From NCBI GenBank assembly GCA_017607445.1, contig JAEVHH010000002.1, positions 1,851,501-1,915,500 of the forward strand: 64,000 bases of DNA. Direction: 5' to 3'. This document shows positions 43,366 through 55,988 of the stretch, one piece after another (positions within the stretch are counted from its first letter, which is position 1; every line of letters starts with the position of its first letter). A program made the position numbers and the translations under genes. The stretch comes from Histoplasma ohiense. Its lineage: Eukaryota; Ascomycota; Eurotiomycetes; Onygenales; Ajellomycetaceae. The notes under the pieces were generated by a model. The model saw nothing but the letters and a program-made list of their open reading frames with translations. It was not told where the DNA came from and ran no database searches.

Positions 43366-44356
43366 TTAGAGAAACCGCCAGAAGATTAAAACAAGCATCA
43401 CGAAACCGACCGCCGCAAAGGGCCCATACTGCAACAAAGGAAAATTCCAAATTAGCAACGTCTTTCTTTTATGATAACCTTTGCACGCAAGCCATTTATA
43501 CACATACCTGTTTTACAAGCAACTCCCAGTTTATCCGCACCGCTGCCTTGCGGTATTTCAGACTGTCATCCCTCAATCTCCCGGACATCTCGCCCATCCG
43601 CTCCAAGCTGTCGCCCCGGTATAGGAGGTCTTCGACATTCTTAACCATGTATTTTGTCACGTCTCGTAGTTCATCATTCAGCTTATCCAAATTCTGGGGG
43701 GCACGGCTATCTTGGTACGTCTTCACTGTTCGCTTGATGAAACTATCGAATTCAACGAAGGCGTATGGACGTAGATTGGTGGAGAGATATTGCGAAGTTG
43801 GATATGTGGTTGTGAATTCGTTGGCTAAGTCGCCAAGATAGCTAAATGCAAGTTTGCGAGGGTATGATCGGTCCGCAATGCAGAGGAAGCAAACACCATC
43901 TTTGATGATATAACTGTATATGTGCTTATAAGATTCCGATATAAGAAGCTCGCGGGAGCGCCGTAGAAAATCGCGGGACTCACTGAAGGTTGCACTGTCC
44001 GCATTCAATAGTAGCTTGCGGTTCTGAGTTCCGATTCAATTGACGGGATATCAGTTTGGCTTGCGATTTTGCCTCGGACAATGCATCCACCTATGGATTC
44101 TCCATGTTAAAACGAAAAGCATTTCCCCACCTTTTCACCTTTTCACCTTTCACTGACAACACAAACCCGAGCTAGTGAGCAACAAAAAGGGGAATACGCA
44201 CCTGCTGCTCATCATCCACGGAGGCGGCAAGTGGGATGCCTACATCCACCAAAGCACTTGTTAGCACGCAGGCCAGTCAGAAACTCTAGAGAAATAAACG
44301 TTTCATTGTTTAATAAACCCACCATCTAGCCTGGAAATCTGAGTTGACAGAACCAT
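43366..44356 (-). CDS. SEC22: SNARE protein Sec22 (ER-Golgi v-SNARE)
   Basis: Five exons, 44323-44356, 44202-44239, 43984-44090, 43508-43913 and 43366-43428, keep phase and give 215 aa, the family length. The longin domain begins MVLSTQISRLDGIPLAASVD and continues LHYIIKDGVCFLCIADRSYP, RKLAFSYLGDLANEFTTTYP and LRPYAFVEFDSFIKRT. The SNARE motif is LDKLNDELRDVTKYMVKNVE with the zero-layer Arg in LLYRGDSLERM, followed by KYRKAAVRINWELLVKQ and a single C-terminal membrane anchor (YGPFAAVGFVMLVLIFWRFL) carried by the tiny last exon. Sec22 works in ER-Golgi transport in both directions. The largest exon alone would give a protein without start or anchor, so the split structure is certain in outline. 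Confidence 0.95.
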
Positions 44357-44846
44357 CCTCACTGCACAAGATCTTTTTTGGTCTCTTTAACTCGTTATTA
44401 CCTCCTTATCCCATCGCAGGATTCTGTGGTGCTATTTATATGGCAACAACAGAAGCAAAGACAGCTCCTCCTTGTTGGTTTTGTTGTTTCATCAAGCCAG
44501 ATATCCACCCCTTCGCCGGTCCAACTTTGACCTGGTAAAGCTTTCCTTTGATTGTTGGTGACAAAGACGTCAGCTGAGTCAGCAGATATGGGCCGACCGA
44601 GGAAACAGAAGGCGGTCAGCAGCGGCAAAACGCAATCTCGACATGCATCCAAGTATGAAATTCAAATCCGTCAGCATTTTCGTCGGCTCTATCGGAATGT
44701 CTATTAGGCTTCTTTACTATATATACTCATATGCGATTTTTCGGCTATAGATGTTGTGGCAAAGCTAACTATGCTGAAGACCGCGCGCTCCCCGCCGTGC
44801 TTCTGGTGCAGCTGGACCGCCGTGTGAGAAGACAAAGTCACCCAAA
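44357..44846. promoter_or_regulatory. Divergent SEC22 / ASXH-gene intergenic region
   Basis: No gene seen. Small open frames on both strands have no recognisable content. Confidence 0.4.
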
Positions 44847-46710
44847 ATGACGACCCATAAGAAATCTACTGGCCGACGGCGTGGCCCATCACGAACTCCT
44901 AAGAAAAACCCTTGGAGTGAAGAGCAATTGACCACCAGCACTAGTTCGCGTATCATTGATATTGATCTGGTTGTAAGTGATTGGGGGAGTCTCTGCTAGA
45001 AAAGTGGAAGCTAATTTAACAATCCCTAGAAACTACTAGCTGACCCCAAAGCATGGACTTGTCTGGACGAAGATGAGAAGAAAGAGATCATAGCTCTGCT
45101 TCCGGATGATATACAGCGACATGCTGATCCCGGCCCAAATGGCGAAGGTCAAGAAGACCCCCGTAACTTTATTATCCCACCGCTTCCTGAATCATTTGTC
45201 CGCTATTCCAATAGCTGGCGGGATGCAGTGCGCCAATTCCAGTTCGACCTACAGACTGGAAGGTATGATCCAGAATGGCAACGCCAGGCGGCGGCGGCTA
45301 TGGAGGAGAGAGCTCAGGGGAAGTACGATAAATTCAAGGAGGAGCAATTCGAGGAGTTCTGGGGACAGAAACAGAAGCTTGATAGTGATGTTATTGCGGG
45401 GAAAAGTAGTACGGTCAAGCTGGGGACTTTGGTTGAAAATGGTGTCGTGAGGGTTGGCGATGTCTGGAGATACTCGAGGTGTTTTAGGAGGGGGGATGAG
45501 AAACTTCTTCTAGAAAAGGAGGTTCAGGTGGGTGATATGCTTCTTTATCTCCCGTATTTTTGTTCTGCCACAAGAGATTTTCCCTAACCGATGCTATTTC
45601 AAACAGATTGTAGACAGAGACGGCTGTACACTCACTTTCGCAATTCCTCCGGGTCGACGTGTATTTCTATATAACTCTTCTGAAGTCGACCCAAAATTTG
45701 CAAACCAAGGTATGCAGACAGAAGCTACCGATACAGCAGCTCATATAGTAAGCAATGCCACTCCACTCGTTAGAAATTTTTCTCAGGAGGACAAACACAC
45801 GGGCCCCGTTACAGGTTCTGTGTTTTTGGCGAACACAACAAATCTACACCGAGACAGGATCTTAACCAATGAGTCTGAAAATCCGACAATAGACTCCCAA
45901 CCTATTTCCGACAAGCAGTCTTCTGGTGAACCCGTACGGAGTCCAGCTTTTGTCTGCGCGAATACGCCAGGAAACTCTTTGAACCTAACCGTTGAACCGG
46001 AACCCGTAAATATCGATTACGTCAAGTATGGCATGATGCTCCCGGGAATCCATGAGATGGCTTCCGCCGATGCCAGCTTAGAGTTGTCATCAGCAAGAGA
46101 GATCCCCCCTTATCTATATTTGAAAGATGAGACTCAACTTCCAGCAACTACCGCAATGAACATTGGAACTTCTGCCAGTGAGCCGATGGTTGAAGCCGTA
46201 CCGAAGGAGACGTCGTTAAATGAAACTCCTTGCTTGGAACTTTCGAGCCAGCAGCCGTCCCGCGTACCCAAGTTGTTATATTCTGGTTACTGTGCTACTG
46301 ACTCTAATTCGGAGGCCGCAGCCAATGATAAACAACCGAAGGGTTCAATGGAGCCAACTGTACCCAGTTCTCACCCTAATGGAATCGCCGATATCACTGG
46401 AAGCACCATGGAAGCTAACAGCACTGTTGGAGCTTCAGATGAAACAATAGCGGAAGCCACAGGCGAAGCCACAACAGACACTGCGCCAGAACCTACATCG
46501 GGGCAAACACAAGAATCCATCCCAAAAGACATAATATTCAGTGGAGTCTCCGAACCCGGTCGCCTTGCTAACAAGATCCTACAAATCGACGGGCGTATTA
46601 CTAAGCCTCCCAATGGAAATGCCTGGAAAGAGTTCCGTTGTTTCAGAAATAACCAAGACATGGGAAGTTTGTGGGAATGCAGGCAGTCGTGGTTCGTGAA
46701 AGGGAAATAA
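44847..46710 (+). CDS. ASX-homology (DEUBAD-type) domain protein
   Basis: Exons 44847-44972, 45030-45527 and 45607-46710, all phase 0, give 575 aa. Starting MTTHKKSTGRRRGPSRTPKK, the ASXH/DEUBAD region follows: LLADPKAWTCLDEDEKKEII, ALLPDDIQRHADPG, SWRDAVRQFQFDLQTGRYDP, then a helical FKEEQFEEFWGQKQKL. The middle is low-complexity Ser/Thr/Pro/Glu. The end carries WKEFRCFRNNQDMGSLWECR, a conserved Cys-bearing tail of fungal ASXH proteins. In animals the DEUBAD of ASX/ASXL activates the BAP1 H2A deubiquitinase; whether the fungal protein has a UCH partner is not shown here. The first exon is basic and may be a nuclear signal. The name follows domain recall only. Confidence 0.85.
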
Positions 46711-47501
46711 TAGTATAAGCTAAACTTCGAAAGCTTTTGGCCTTTTCTTCTTCTTTTCTTTCAATTTCCCATGTTCCTGTTCTGGTCCATGGCCGTTCTA
46801 CCTTCCGGTGTTGCTTTGCCGATGCAACTGGTGATGTCTGCGCCAACTTTTCATCAAATTTCATTTTTCCAAATGCATGCTTCCATCGCCCTACCGCACT
46901 ACGGACACATGAGCCTTGATCTGCCATAAGTTGGCAATTACATACTGTGTACTACGTGTCGCCGGAACTCTTTCACCGGTACGCGAACGTCATTTTGTTT
47001 TATTTATTCATATATTTTTTTAAAAAAAACCTCGCCATTTTCTTTCTTTCTTTAGAACTCTCGCGTTCCCAGGAGATCATTTTAAATCGACTACAGGGGT
47101 GCGGGGTATAGGATATGTGATATGTACTGGGAAATCCTGGCGTTCTGATTTACAGCTGAAGAATCTGAATTCTGCGTATAAGCAACGACAAAATTTTGCC
47201 ATTTAGATGCAGTATAGTTATAAACCTCATCAACAATATTAAACTGTACTTCCCCGTTGATGGAAATTACGATACACGGATGGTATATCTTCGTAGCTTC
47301 TTCGAAGATTTTGCTTGACGGCTCCGAATATTGATAGGCATATATTAGGTATGTCTAAACACCTAGTTGTGCTCGACAAAGAACACTCTATGTGGATACT
47401 CATATATATTAAACCATATACGCATACGCTCTCATGAGCAACACTTGTGTTCGTTCCCAGCTCACTTCCGCCTCCAACTTCACCTCGTCCACCACTCGCA
47501 C
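46711..47501. other. Convergent 3' intergenic region (ASXH gene / SDR gene)
   Basis: About 790 bp; A/T and T-rich runs near 47010-47050, no gene seen. Confidence 0.4.
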
Positions 47502-49151
47502 TCAGGTTCCCGCATCTGGATCAACACTAATATCTACAGCACTACTACACTCGATGAAATCCTCCAGTTCCTCCGTGACTGTCTTCAACTTCTCTTTCAC
47601 AGCTGCAACTCCCTCCGCACCCACAATATGTCGAGCAGGCGGGTTCTCATGGCCGCCAATGGACGTGATCGCATGGATGGTTTCTGCGATAAGCACATCC
47701 AGATGCGCGGGACTCAGTGGTGGATAAATAGATACCACCGCTGGTGCGGAGAGGGGCCCGTTGGAACCTGAATCGATGTGGACTTCGTCATGGTCCGCTT
47801 CGGCTGCTTCCGCTTGCCTGCTCGCGTTAGTGCTTGGATTTGTCTCATTGTTAGTGGGGGGTCTTGTGCATGTTGATGCAGTTGATGACGAGGATGGAGA
47901 CAGTGGGGTGCATGGGGGAAACGCCTCAGACGCTTCCTCCAGGGATTGATTGAAGGATCCCTGGAGGTTCGGCAGGCGTGAGAGAAGGCCATTCATGATA
48001 CCGCGGAATAAAGGGGCGTAGTTTGTGGAAGGGGAGTAGGCTGGGAGGATGGGAGGGACGCTGGTGATGAGGTTTGTGAGAATTCCAATTTCGATGCTGC
48101 ATTGGAGAATGGTGAGGCGGACATTGAAAGGCGCGATTTCGTAGGCGAGGCTCTGTTTGATACTTGTTAGATTTTCCGTCCCTTAAAACTTTTTCTACTC
48201 TTTTCTTTCTTTCTTTCTTTTTTCTTTTTCATCGCTATTCTTCTCTTCCTCGTCATAGCATTAGCTTCGTTTTGGCCATGTGGCAAAACGTACATCACAG
48301 AAGCCCTCCAAGGCCCACCCTGCTGCACAGTAAACTCCAAGCCCGGGGGTACCTATATGACTGGCTGGTAATAATAATTAGAACATGTTGCCTTTTTATG
48401 CCATAGATCGATCTACGTACTGATACCCCCCAGTACGAGGATATGGCCGTTCTTCTGCTTCCTTAATTGGGGTAAAACGGCCTTGATCAAATTTACTGGA
48501 CCAAAGTAATTGAGTTCAAATTGGTCCTTTACTAGCAATCGGGTCCGTTCGGATGCAGAAAGCTCTTCGACAGTGCCGATTATTGCTGTAGATGTGAGGT
48601 TATAAGTCAGTCATAAATGTTGGTTGATACTGGCACACATAATAAGTACTCAATAGAGCGAAGACGTTCACAACCACCTACCTTGGCTTGAACAGCATAT
48701 CAAAATATCAATTCTCCCGAATGCGTTAATGGCCTCTGCAATCATAACTTGGCATTCATTCATCATTCTGCAACAAATATTTGACCATAAGGAATCAGTC
48801 CCACCATTCGTGTAGCATAGATTTTTGGCTCGCTTTCCGACCGAAACAATGCGTCCACCTCTTCAGTTAAATCTTTGGGGACGCAGACCTGATGTCCATG
48901 ATCACAGGTTTCATCCGTTCCTCCCAGTCCGAACCTTTAGAAGCTAGCTCGTCCAGAAAGGCTTCAAAATCGACGCCGCGAGGATCATCCCGTTCGAGGT
49001 TCGATTCTGGAACTCCTGCGACGACGATATCGCCATGCGCAAGTAGCTGGCGAGCCAGCGCGATGCCGATGGGTGAGCTTCCCGCCGAAATGACCCAAAC
49101 CCTTGGCCCATCATGAGCAGGGAAATGAGAAGGCACGGAGTCTTGGGACAT
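47502..49151 (-). CDS. Short-chain dehydrogenase/reductase-like protein with a degenerate active site
   Basis: Five exons, 48889-49151, 48683-48777, 48421-48585, 48294-48364 and 47502-48152, keep phase and give 414 aa. The N-terminal Rossmann segment is VWVISAGSSPIGIALARQLL (glycine-rich loop), followed by INAFGRIDILICCSSQ (the NAG position reads CCS), QFELNYFGPVNLIKAVLPQL, KNGHILVLGGIT and GTPGLGVYCAAGWALEGFCD, where the YxxxK catalytic motif has Tyr but no Lys four residues later. The C-terminal 160 residues are a fungal-specific extension with a Ser/Thr/Pro-rich linker. The substrate is unknown. Either the family uses another base or it is a non-catalytic binding protein. The first donor is GTCTGC, somewhat weak, but it preserves frame. 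Confidence 0.85.
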
Positions 49152-49539
49152 GGGGTTGCGCTTTATCTGTGAGTAGAGCTCGACTATGGAGGAACGTGAT
49201 GGTCCATATCGCTGACCTGCAGCTGAAACAGACGATCTATGGCATTTAATGCAGTGTCCTCATACAGGGTATCAAGCTCCAAATATTCCACAAAGGAAAG
49301 AAAGAATCCTATATCTCCACGAAATTGTAACATGGAGCTCGAATGACAGCTCGGTTTGTGTTATATGCCGGTTCAAGGGATATACCATGTGACTCCTCAT
49401 TCGCTCGGCGTTGTTGTGCCGGAGCTCCGACCCCAGCTCGCCTGTTCGCAAGTCATCCATGGATATAAAAAGTCTTTTCTTGTGCTGACGAGCATCCACC
49501 CGCCAATGCTTTTGGTATTGCGTCCACCAGCTTAGCAAC
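49152..49539. promoter_or_regulatory. Divergent SDR / CLPTM1 promoter region
   Basis: 388 bp, no gene or clear motif seen. Confidence 0.4.
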
Positions 49540-51691
49540 ATGTCGGGTCGCAGGCAACAACAAGAAGAGCAAGGCCTAGGTGTAAGCATGCTCTCCTGGT
49601 TTCCAAATCATCGGCAATTTATCGTTACTAATCATGTGGGACACAGTCTTTCATCAAGACTGCCCTTCAAGGTTTGGCCTTTTTCGTCGCATCCCAGTTC
49701 CTTTTTTCGCAAATACTCGGGACGTCAAAATCAGGACAAAATAGCGGAAATGTTGGTTCGGTTTCTGGGGGAAATGCGGCCATTCCAGCGTTCACGGACC
49801 GGCCGGACATCCGTGACATTCCGAACGCGACTATCGTCCCTTACAAGGTCGCACCGATATGGCCTATGAATAGCTCTGTAGACATCTCCATTTACGTCTC
49901 GCCATCTACCAGCATCCCGTCGCTGGATACTCTCCCAGAGGATGCAAAAGTGCTCGAGGAGAAGAATTTTACTATCGGTGATTGGGATGACACTAGGGAA
50001 ATCGTGACAAGCTTCAGAGTGCCGAAAGAAGTGCAACAAAATGGGACGCTATGGGCGCACTTTTACATGTCGCTTAGTGGACATCCATTGAATCCAAACG
50101 ACAAGGGCTATAGCTCTGCCAATGCTGTTTACTTCCGTCGCCTTCTGAACCACTATTTGCCTAAAAAGAGAGTGAAGAAGCTAAAAAATCTGCTTAGCGC
50201 AGATGAAACAGAAGACAATGAGGTACTCCCACAGGGGATTCAAATTGGGTCGTTTTATCACCCTAACTTCACCCTCTCGGTCATCCCGGATACCGGGATT
50301 GTTACTTTGCCCTCGATGGCTCCAGCAGCGCGACAATATCTCCAACTTGAAACGACAGGTGCGAGAGATGCCACTGGCCAGAATGGATGGTATTACCCAA
50401 TTCTTTTCGTCAATACGTTTTGGCAGTTGAAGAGCCATATGATTGAACTAAATTCCACTGTTGAAACCTTGCCCCTCCATATCACGTTAAAAAACTTGCA
50501 GAATTGGAAATTCACACTGCTGGCCAACATTGACGAGAGCACAAAGCAAAATCAAAGACAAGCTGCAAGTGGGGGCCCCTTCCCTGCTGGTGGTGATGGA
50601 AGCGAATTCGAAACTTTTAAGGAGATCTTGTTGGACACCAATAGCTATCTTTTGGCTACCACATTCTTCGTCAGCATCCTCCATATGATTTTCGAAGGGC
50701 TTGCATTTAAGAATGATATTGTAAGTGTGTCCTTTGTCTAGCCTTATCTCATACATGAAGTCCTATGCAGCTAATATGCAAACAGTCTCACTGGCGTCAG
50801 AAGAAAGATTCAGTTGGCACTTCTCTTCGCACCATTCTTGCGAACGTCTTTATGCAAACCGTCATTTTCCTGTACCTTCTCGATAACAGCGAGGGCACCT
50901 CTTGGATGATTCTCGGGGGACAAGCTTTTGGCATTGTCCTAGAAGCATGGAAGATCACCAAGACCGTTGATGTTAGACTTCGTCGCCCACAGCCGGGATC
51001 GGCTTTCTCGTTTCTGCCATACGTTGTTGTCTTCGAAGATAAACACAAGCTCAGTGAGACAGAACAGAAAACGAAAGAATATGATGAAATAGCTTTTAGG
51101 TACCTTTATATGCTCGCTGTCCCATTGCTGGCTGCATATGCAGTTTACAGCCTTATGTATGAAGACCATAAGTCATGGTACTCCTTTGTGATCGAAACCT
51201 TGGTAGGCAGCGTCTACGCTTACGGATTCCTTATGATGGTACCCAGCCTCTACATTAACTACCGTTTGAAGGTAAGGATGGCTTTGACTCTAGGTCCATG
51301 GAATTCATGTCTTCGTTGCAATCCCTGCTAACATCATTTTTCCCAGTCTGTCGCACATATGCCCGGAAAAGCGCTCACGTATAAATTCCTGAATACATTT
51401 ATCGACGATCTCTTCGCGTTCACCATTAAGATGCCTACTCTCCATAGAATCGCCACACTTAGAGACGATGTTATCTTCTTTATTTGGTTGTATCAGAGCT
51501 ACAAATACAAGGTTGACTATTCCCGTGTCAATGAATTTGGTCAGGGTGGAGAGGCGGAAGAAAATGGAGGAACCAAACCCGAAGAACAACCAAAGTCTCT
51601 CAAGGACTCTGAACCTGTTACTGCTTCGGAGCCTGAAACAAGTACATTAGGAACTAAAACAAAAACGGAATCTGTTCGCAAGCGGAAGTAA
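49540..51691 (+). CDS. CLPTM1-family multi-pass membrane protein
   Basis: Exons 49540-49581, 49647-50720, 50786-51271 and 51347-51691, all phase 0, give 648 aa. A 14-codon first exon (MSGRRQQQEEQGLG) precedes SFIKTALQGLAFFVASQFLF, the first hydrophobic segment. A large lumenal domain with N-glycosylation sequons follows (NFT, NGT, NST), including WAHFYMSLSGHPLNP. The membrane part has SYLLATTFFVSILHMIFEGL, AFKNDISHWRQKKDSVGTSL, FMQTVIFLYLLDN, then MPGKALTYKFLNTFIDDLFA and FTIKMPTLHRIATLRDDVIF, the family signature. Human CLPTM1L is reported to scramble glucosaminyl-PI in GPI-anchor synthesis; a related ER lipid-handling role is a reasonable inference. The C-terminus is a Lys/Glu-rich cytosolic tail. 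Confidence 0.93.
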
Positions 51692-52467
51692 ACTCGATTC
51701 TTCCAAGGCTGGACAAGGAAGGGTTGCAGTGGAATTGAGATACAAGAGTTGGATCATAGAATATTTATTCCTCTCTTGACTAATTTTTTAAATTGGATAG
51801 AGGTACTACATATGAATTTTACTGCCATTGTAGACTAAACAAATTCTTTATCTCGAGTTCCCTAGCTACCTACCTAGGTAGTATCATCGCATTCAGGTCA
51901 TGTGATAACGTGTCAAGATTCTACACTCAAGAAAACGTCCATGTCCTTTTAAATAATACTCAACAAAACATTTGGCTTATATCAAAATTATGATCAGAGC
52001 TCCTCTCAGCTAATTCGACTCCATCTATACCCTCCCGGGTCGATGTATGTTTCTCTGCTGATTTCCATCGCCACATCAACATTCGTAACGCGTTAACGCG
52101 TCGCAAACATTACGCTGCATCGTAGGAGTACTGAGCCTGATAGGAGAATTCATTCATCCAAGTGTACATTTCCCGAAAATGTAACTGCACAAACACTTGA
52201 AAAAGAGGATTTTGTCTGCAATTAGCGATTGCATTCTTTCTATTTCCAGCTTGACTCCGAGAAATTGGAAAGGACTGTGCGAACTTGAATAATATATTCT
52301 AACCGTCCAGGGTATTTAATCCTCCAGGAAAATATAGACCATCCAGGTTATTCTAAAGAGCGCGGCTCGGGGGTTGCATCAAGGTGAGATATTGTTTCTG
52401 TAAACCTTTGTTGGTTGTGTACATGTCAGATTCGATATCTAATATAGTTAGATTCTATAGCCAGACA
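51692..52467. other. Intergenic: CLPTM1 3' region and CENP-I 5' region
   Basis: No gene. Contains the palindromic MluI-box pair listed separately. Confidence 0.45.
52088..52101. promoter_or_regulatory. Palindromic pair of MluI cell-cycle boxes (candidate MBF site) upstream of CENP-I
   Basis: ACGCGTTAACGCGT is a perfect 14-bp palindrome containing two ACGCGT hexamers two bases apart, about 370 bp before the Mis6/CENP-I start codon. ACGCGT is the core bound by the fungal MBF (Mbp1/Swi6) factor at G1/S genes. Function here is inferred from motif and position only. Confidence 0.55.
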
Positions 52468-54778
52468 ATGGAGGACGCAATTGAGCAGCTGGAAAATGGT
52501 AACAACACGGGCAAAACCGTCCATTTCATGCATGAAAAACAGATAGCTGACATGCCCACACAGTTGCCTCCATCCCACCAAAGCAGCGACACACCAGCGT
52601 CGCCGACCTCGCGAAATCGATTGCGTCCAATGCTTACGAGTCAGGCATTCCAACTCACCTGCTGGAACGTCTAATTACTATCATCTCAAAATCCAAACAT
52701 CTAGACCAAAGCACCATCACGACTATAGTCAAAAATCTCTACCCATCCGAGCGTGTGCGCCCCCGCACCGTCTCAATGGTCATCTCCTGCTTCGGACCAA
52801 GCAGAAACAAGCCATCGCCTGCAACCCAGGCCCTATTGCTCCGTTGGCTAATTCTAGTGTACGATGATATGGATGATCAATCGTATCTATCAAGACTCTA
52901 TGGTATCTTGTTTAATTTCCTGGACATGATCAGTCTACGCAGGTCACTATGTCATCTCCTGTCGTTAATCTCGCGTAGGAAACACATAAAACCGTTCCGC
53001 ATCCACGCGCTAATGGAACTAATGAGAAACACCGGCGGTGAAGAGCGGGAGCTTCTAGGCCTGCTGAAGGTTTTCAAGAGCTATTACCCCGACATAATTA
53101 TCGGGGATACCTTCGCATCAACGGGGCGAGCAACTTATTTCTTCAAACATCCCGATCCGGAGTGGGTCAAGCAGATGAGACATGTTCAGGAGAGAACGGC
53201 TGCTGCTGGAATGACAAATCCTGGTCAAGACGTTCCTCAGACGTTTCAAGTTGTGCGGCGCGGTGAGGTGAAGAGGAGTCGAATTGAGGTTGTTATCCCT
53301 GTCGTGCAGACGTCGCGGGTCAAGAGCGACTTCACGTCACTGGAGGAAATACGAAGTGCAAATGATTTCGTGCAGAAATTGGACAGGATCGAGATGCCCA
53401 ACCAAGTTGTTGCTGCGTTAGCGGATCCGCTTGCGCAAAGGTATTTGATGTTCGTCAGGAATGAAGGAGCGACGCGGCGGTTGGAGAGTTGGTTGGATAG
53501 CTTTTTCGAGGACGAAGTGGCTAGAATACAGGCAAGGGAGGAAGGAGATGACGAGGGGAATGACCCAGAGCATCTTGAATATGTGCTTGATGTCCTTATT
53601 GGGTTTGTGCGGTTTACAAAAGTGGGTCTATTAAGCTTCTCTTCTTGCTCTAGCTTCTTGGAATTGTTTATATTGACTCCGTTTTCCTGCAGAGCATGCC
53701 TCAAGCTGTGGATAGGTTTTTGCGCAAGTACCTTCTCTCCTGGAACGGCCATGACAGCAGAACTGCCATCCTGTCGCTCCTAGAGTATATACCCATACAG
53801 GACTACAATACCCTTCGACAAAATTACTTCATTCCACTAGAAAAAGCTATTCTAACTGATCAACGCGAAACGAAAATTCTTATACTTCAATACTATTCGT
53901 CTTTAATCCAACACTGGGGTTCTGTAATCCGCGCCACTCCCTCTCTGTTCCCGGTACCTCCTCTGTCCCAGGTCATTGGCAGGGCGGAACTCCTTGCCCT
54001 AACTATCCTTGAGAGTCCGCAGGGACCCAAGGGGAACGGAATGAATCCAAAGATATCCGGGACATTGGCGGTACTTCGCTTTTATACCGATCTTGCAGAG
54101 CTTTCCCATCATGCGTCCATGAATGGCAACATACGCATCGTGGTCCCGCAACCTCAATTAATATATATACTTACGTTCACACCGACCCTAAGCCATCTAT
54201 CGACGCTATGTTCTGTTCTGGCGATGTTTAAACAGTCCTTTGAAACCTCACTCAAATCAACTACACTGCAAAGCAACGGATCGCTCGAACAATCATATCC
54301 AACAGAAGTAGTTTCTCGGTTTAATGGCTACGTGATTGATATTTGCAATCTGTTGTGGCGAAACAGAGGTTTAAACTCGGACGATCCTAATGCCTTGGGC
54401 TGCATTGTTCCAGCATTAACGGTAAACAAGCTCTCGCAGTATATGCAGGCGCTCAATGAATGGACAAGTGGTGGCGGTGAAAAGCACAAATACCAAATTT
54501 CCTCTGTATTCTCATTAAGTCAAAATGTCGCATTTTGCAATGTCTCCTCTGCGTGTTTTAGGGAGATTGAAGAGTCGATAGTAGACTCCCCAGGGAAATC
54601 CTTGTCGGTGACACTGACACGGCCCGTGACGCAAAAGGCACTAGCTGCGCTACATCAAGACGGAGGGATAAGGATAAACTGGCAAGAGTACAGATTAAGG
54701 ATGCTTGAATGGTTGGACGGAATAGGTGCGGAAGGTGTTGGGAATCTGATGAGGAGTACAATGAAAGCACTGCGGTAG
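52468..54778 (+). CDS. Inner kinetochore protein Mis6 / CENP-I / Ctf3
   Basis: Exons 52468-52498, 52564-53621 and 53693-54778 keep phase and give 724 aa. The 31-bp first exon (MEDAIEQLEN) joins to VASIPPKQRHTSVADLAKSI. Helical segments characteristic of Mis6 follow: LLERLITIISKSKHLDQSTI, YPSERVRPRTVSMVISCFGP, ALLLRWLILVYDDM, YGILFNFLDMISLRRSLCHL, KPFRIHALMELM and LLKVFKSYYPDIIIG. Later come SMPQAVDRFLRKYLLSWNG and the C-terminal helices. Mis6/CENP-I sits in the CCAN at centromeric chromatin and helps CENP-A loading and spindle checkpoint recruitment. The stop is only 67 bp from that of the convergent TACO1 gene. The start was chosen because it gives the only in-phase entry to exon 2. Confidence 0.9.
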
Positions 54779-54845
54779 TAGTATACCTGATAATGATATA
54801 TTGTCAATTGGGTTTGAGCTTTCTGCTTTTTCTTTTCTTTTCTTT

Positions 54846-55753
54846 TTATACTATAGTTGAATTGGTATATATATCCTGGACACTGGAGTCCTCTCGAATG
54901 GTATTAAGGATATCCTCGATTTTATCAGCATCTTCTCCCGATTGTAGTTCCACAATCGTATCCTTATTTGGGTCCCAAATAATGTCGGCAGTCTCGATTT
55001 TCAATCCAGTCACTGCTGATAGTTTGTCACCAACGGACTTTGTATCTGCATGTTCTGTGAATACTCTCAGTCGACCTTGATCGTCCATGTCTACATCGAT
55101 CGCCCCAGCATCAATGGCTTGCTCTAGGTGGTCGTCTACATTCAATCCCTCGACCTTCTCAAACACAATTCTGCCTTTCTTCTCAAATAGATAGCTCGTC
55201 GGCGTAACTGTTCCCCCATGATGTTTAATCAAAAAGCGGATATCTTGCAGTGTCCGCGCCTTCTGATCCGTCATACATTCGATCACGACAGCAACTGATG
55301 ATGGTAGAAGGGCTTCTATCGTTACCGGTTCGAGAGTCGCGCCCGTAGACGATATGCCTTGGCCCCGTGCAATAGCAGCTTCGATTGTACTCTTTGACAT
55401 TCCGCTTCGTTTCGCTTTGCTGATAACAAGAGCGAGCCGCGCATTTGAGGTCGGGTCGGGTCCAAATACTTTGCAGATGGTTAGTATATAAGGGACATGC
55501 AGAAAGGAGAAAAAAACAAAAACCCTTAAGAAGTTAACTTACACTTCGACGCATTGATTAAATCTCTGGCGTGGAGAACGCGCTCCTTGCTCTTTGCCGC
55601 ATCGTTTTTACCCTTGTCGTGCTTTATTGTTGACCAACGGCTGTGGCCGGCCTGCACGATGGTGGAGGAACTCAGGGCTCGGCAGCTCTCGCACACCCAA
55701 GGGCGCAGACTCCGAGGCCCTCCCGAAAGTCTCAATCCAAGTGCAGAAGCCAT
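54846..55753 (-). CDS. TACO1/YebC family mitochondrial translational activator
   Basis: Exons 55543-55753 and 54846-55468, split by a 74-bp intron, give 277 aa. The first exon codes a basic, Ser/Arg-rich presequence (MASALGLRLSGGPRSLRPWV) and the conserved start of the domain, AGHSRWSTIKHDKGKNDAAK. The second gives NARLALVISKAKRSGMSKST, IEAAIARGQG, then VAVVIECMTDQKARTLQDIR and LIKHHGGTVTP, all typical of YebC/TACO1. Human TACO1 is required for efficient mitochondrial COX1 synthesis, and bacterial members help ribosomes through polyproline stretches. A mitochondrial location is inferred from the presequence. The gene is divergent from LAA1 with 235 bp between start codons, so they may share a promoter. 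Confidence 0.93.
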
Positions 55754-55988
55754 GGAAATCTATGGTAGCTATGCCGAAGTGCAATGGCAATAGGGATTCA
55801 ACTATCACAGTTTTGAAGCCTCGTTCACCAGGATGGACTCGGCCCGACTGTTGATCCGAGCTTGCTGGATCGGGCATCTTCAACGCGAAGTTTGGGGAAA
55901 GACGACCGAGTTTAGAATACCTTGAAAACATTCAGTCCGCTCATATTGCCAATGTGCCTGGAAGCATTCCTATGAGTCACCAGCGTCA

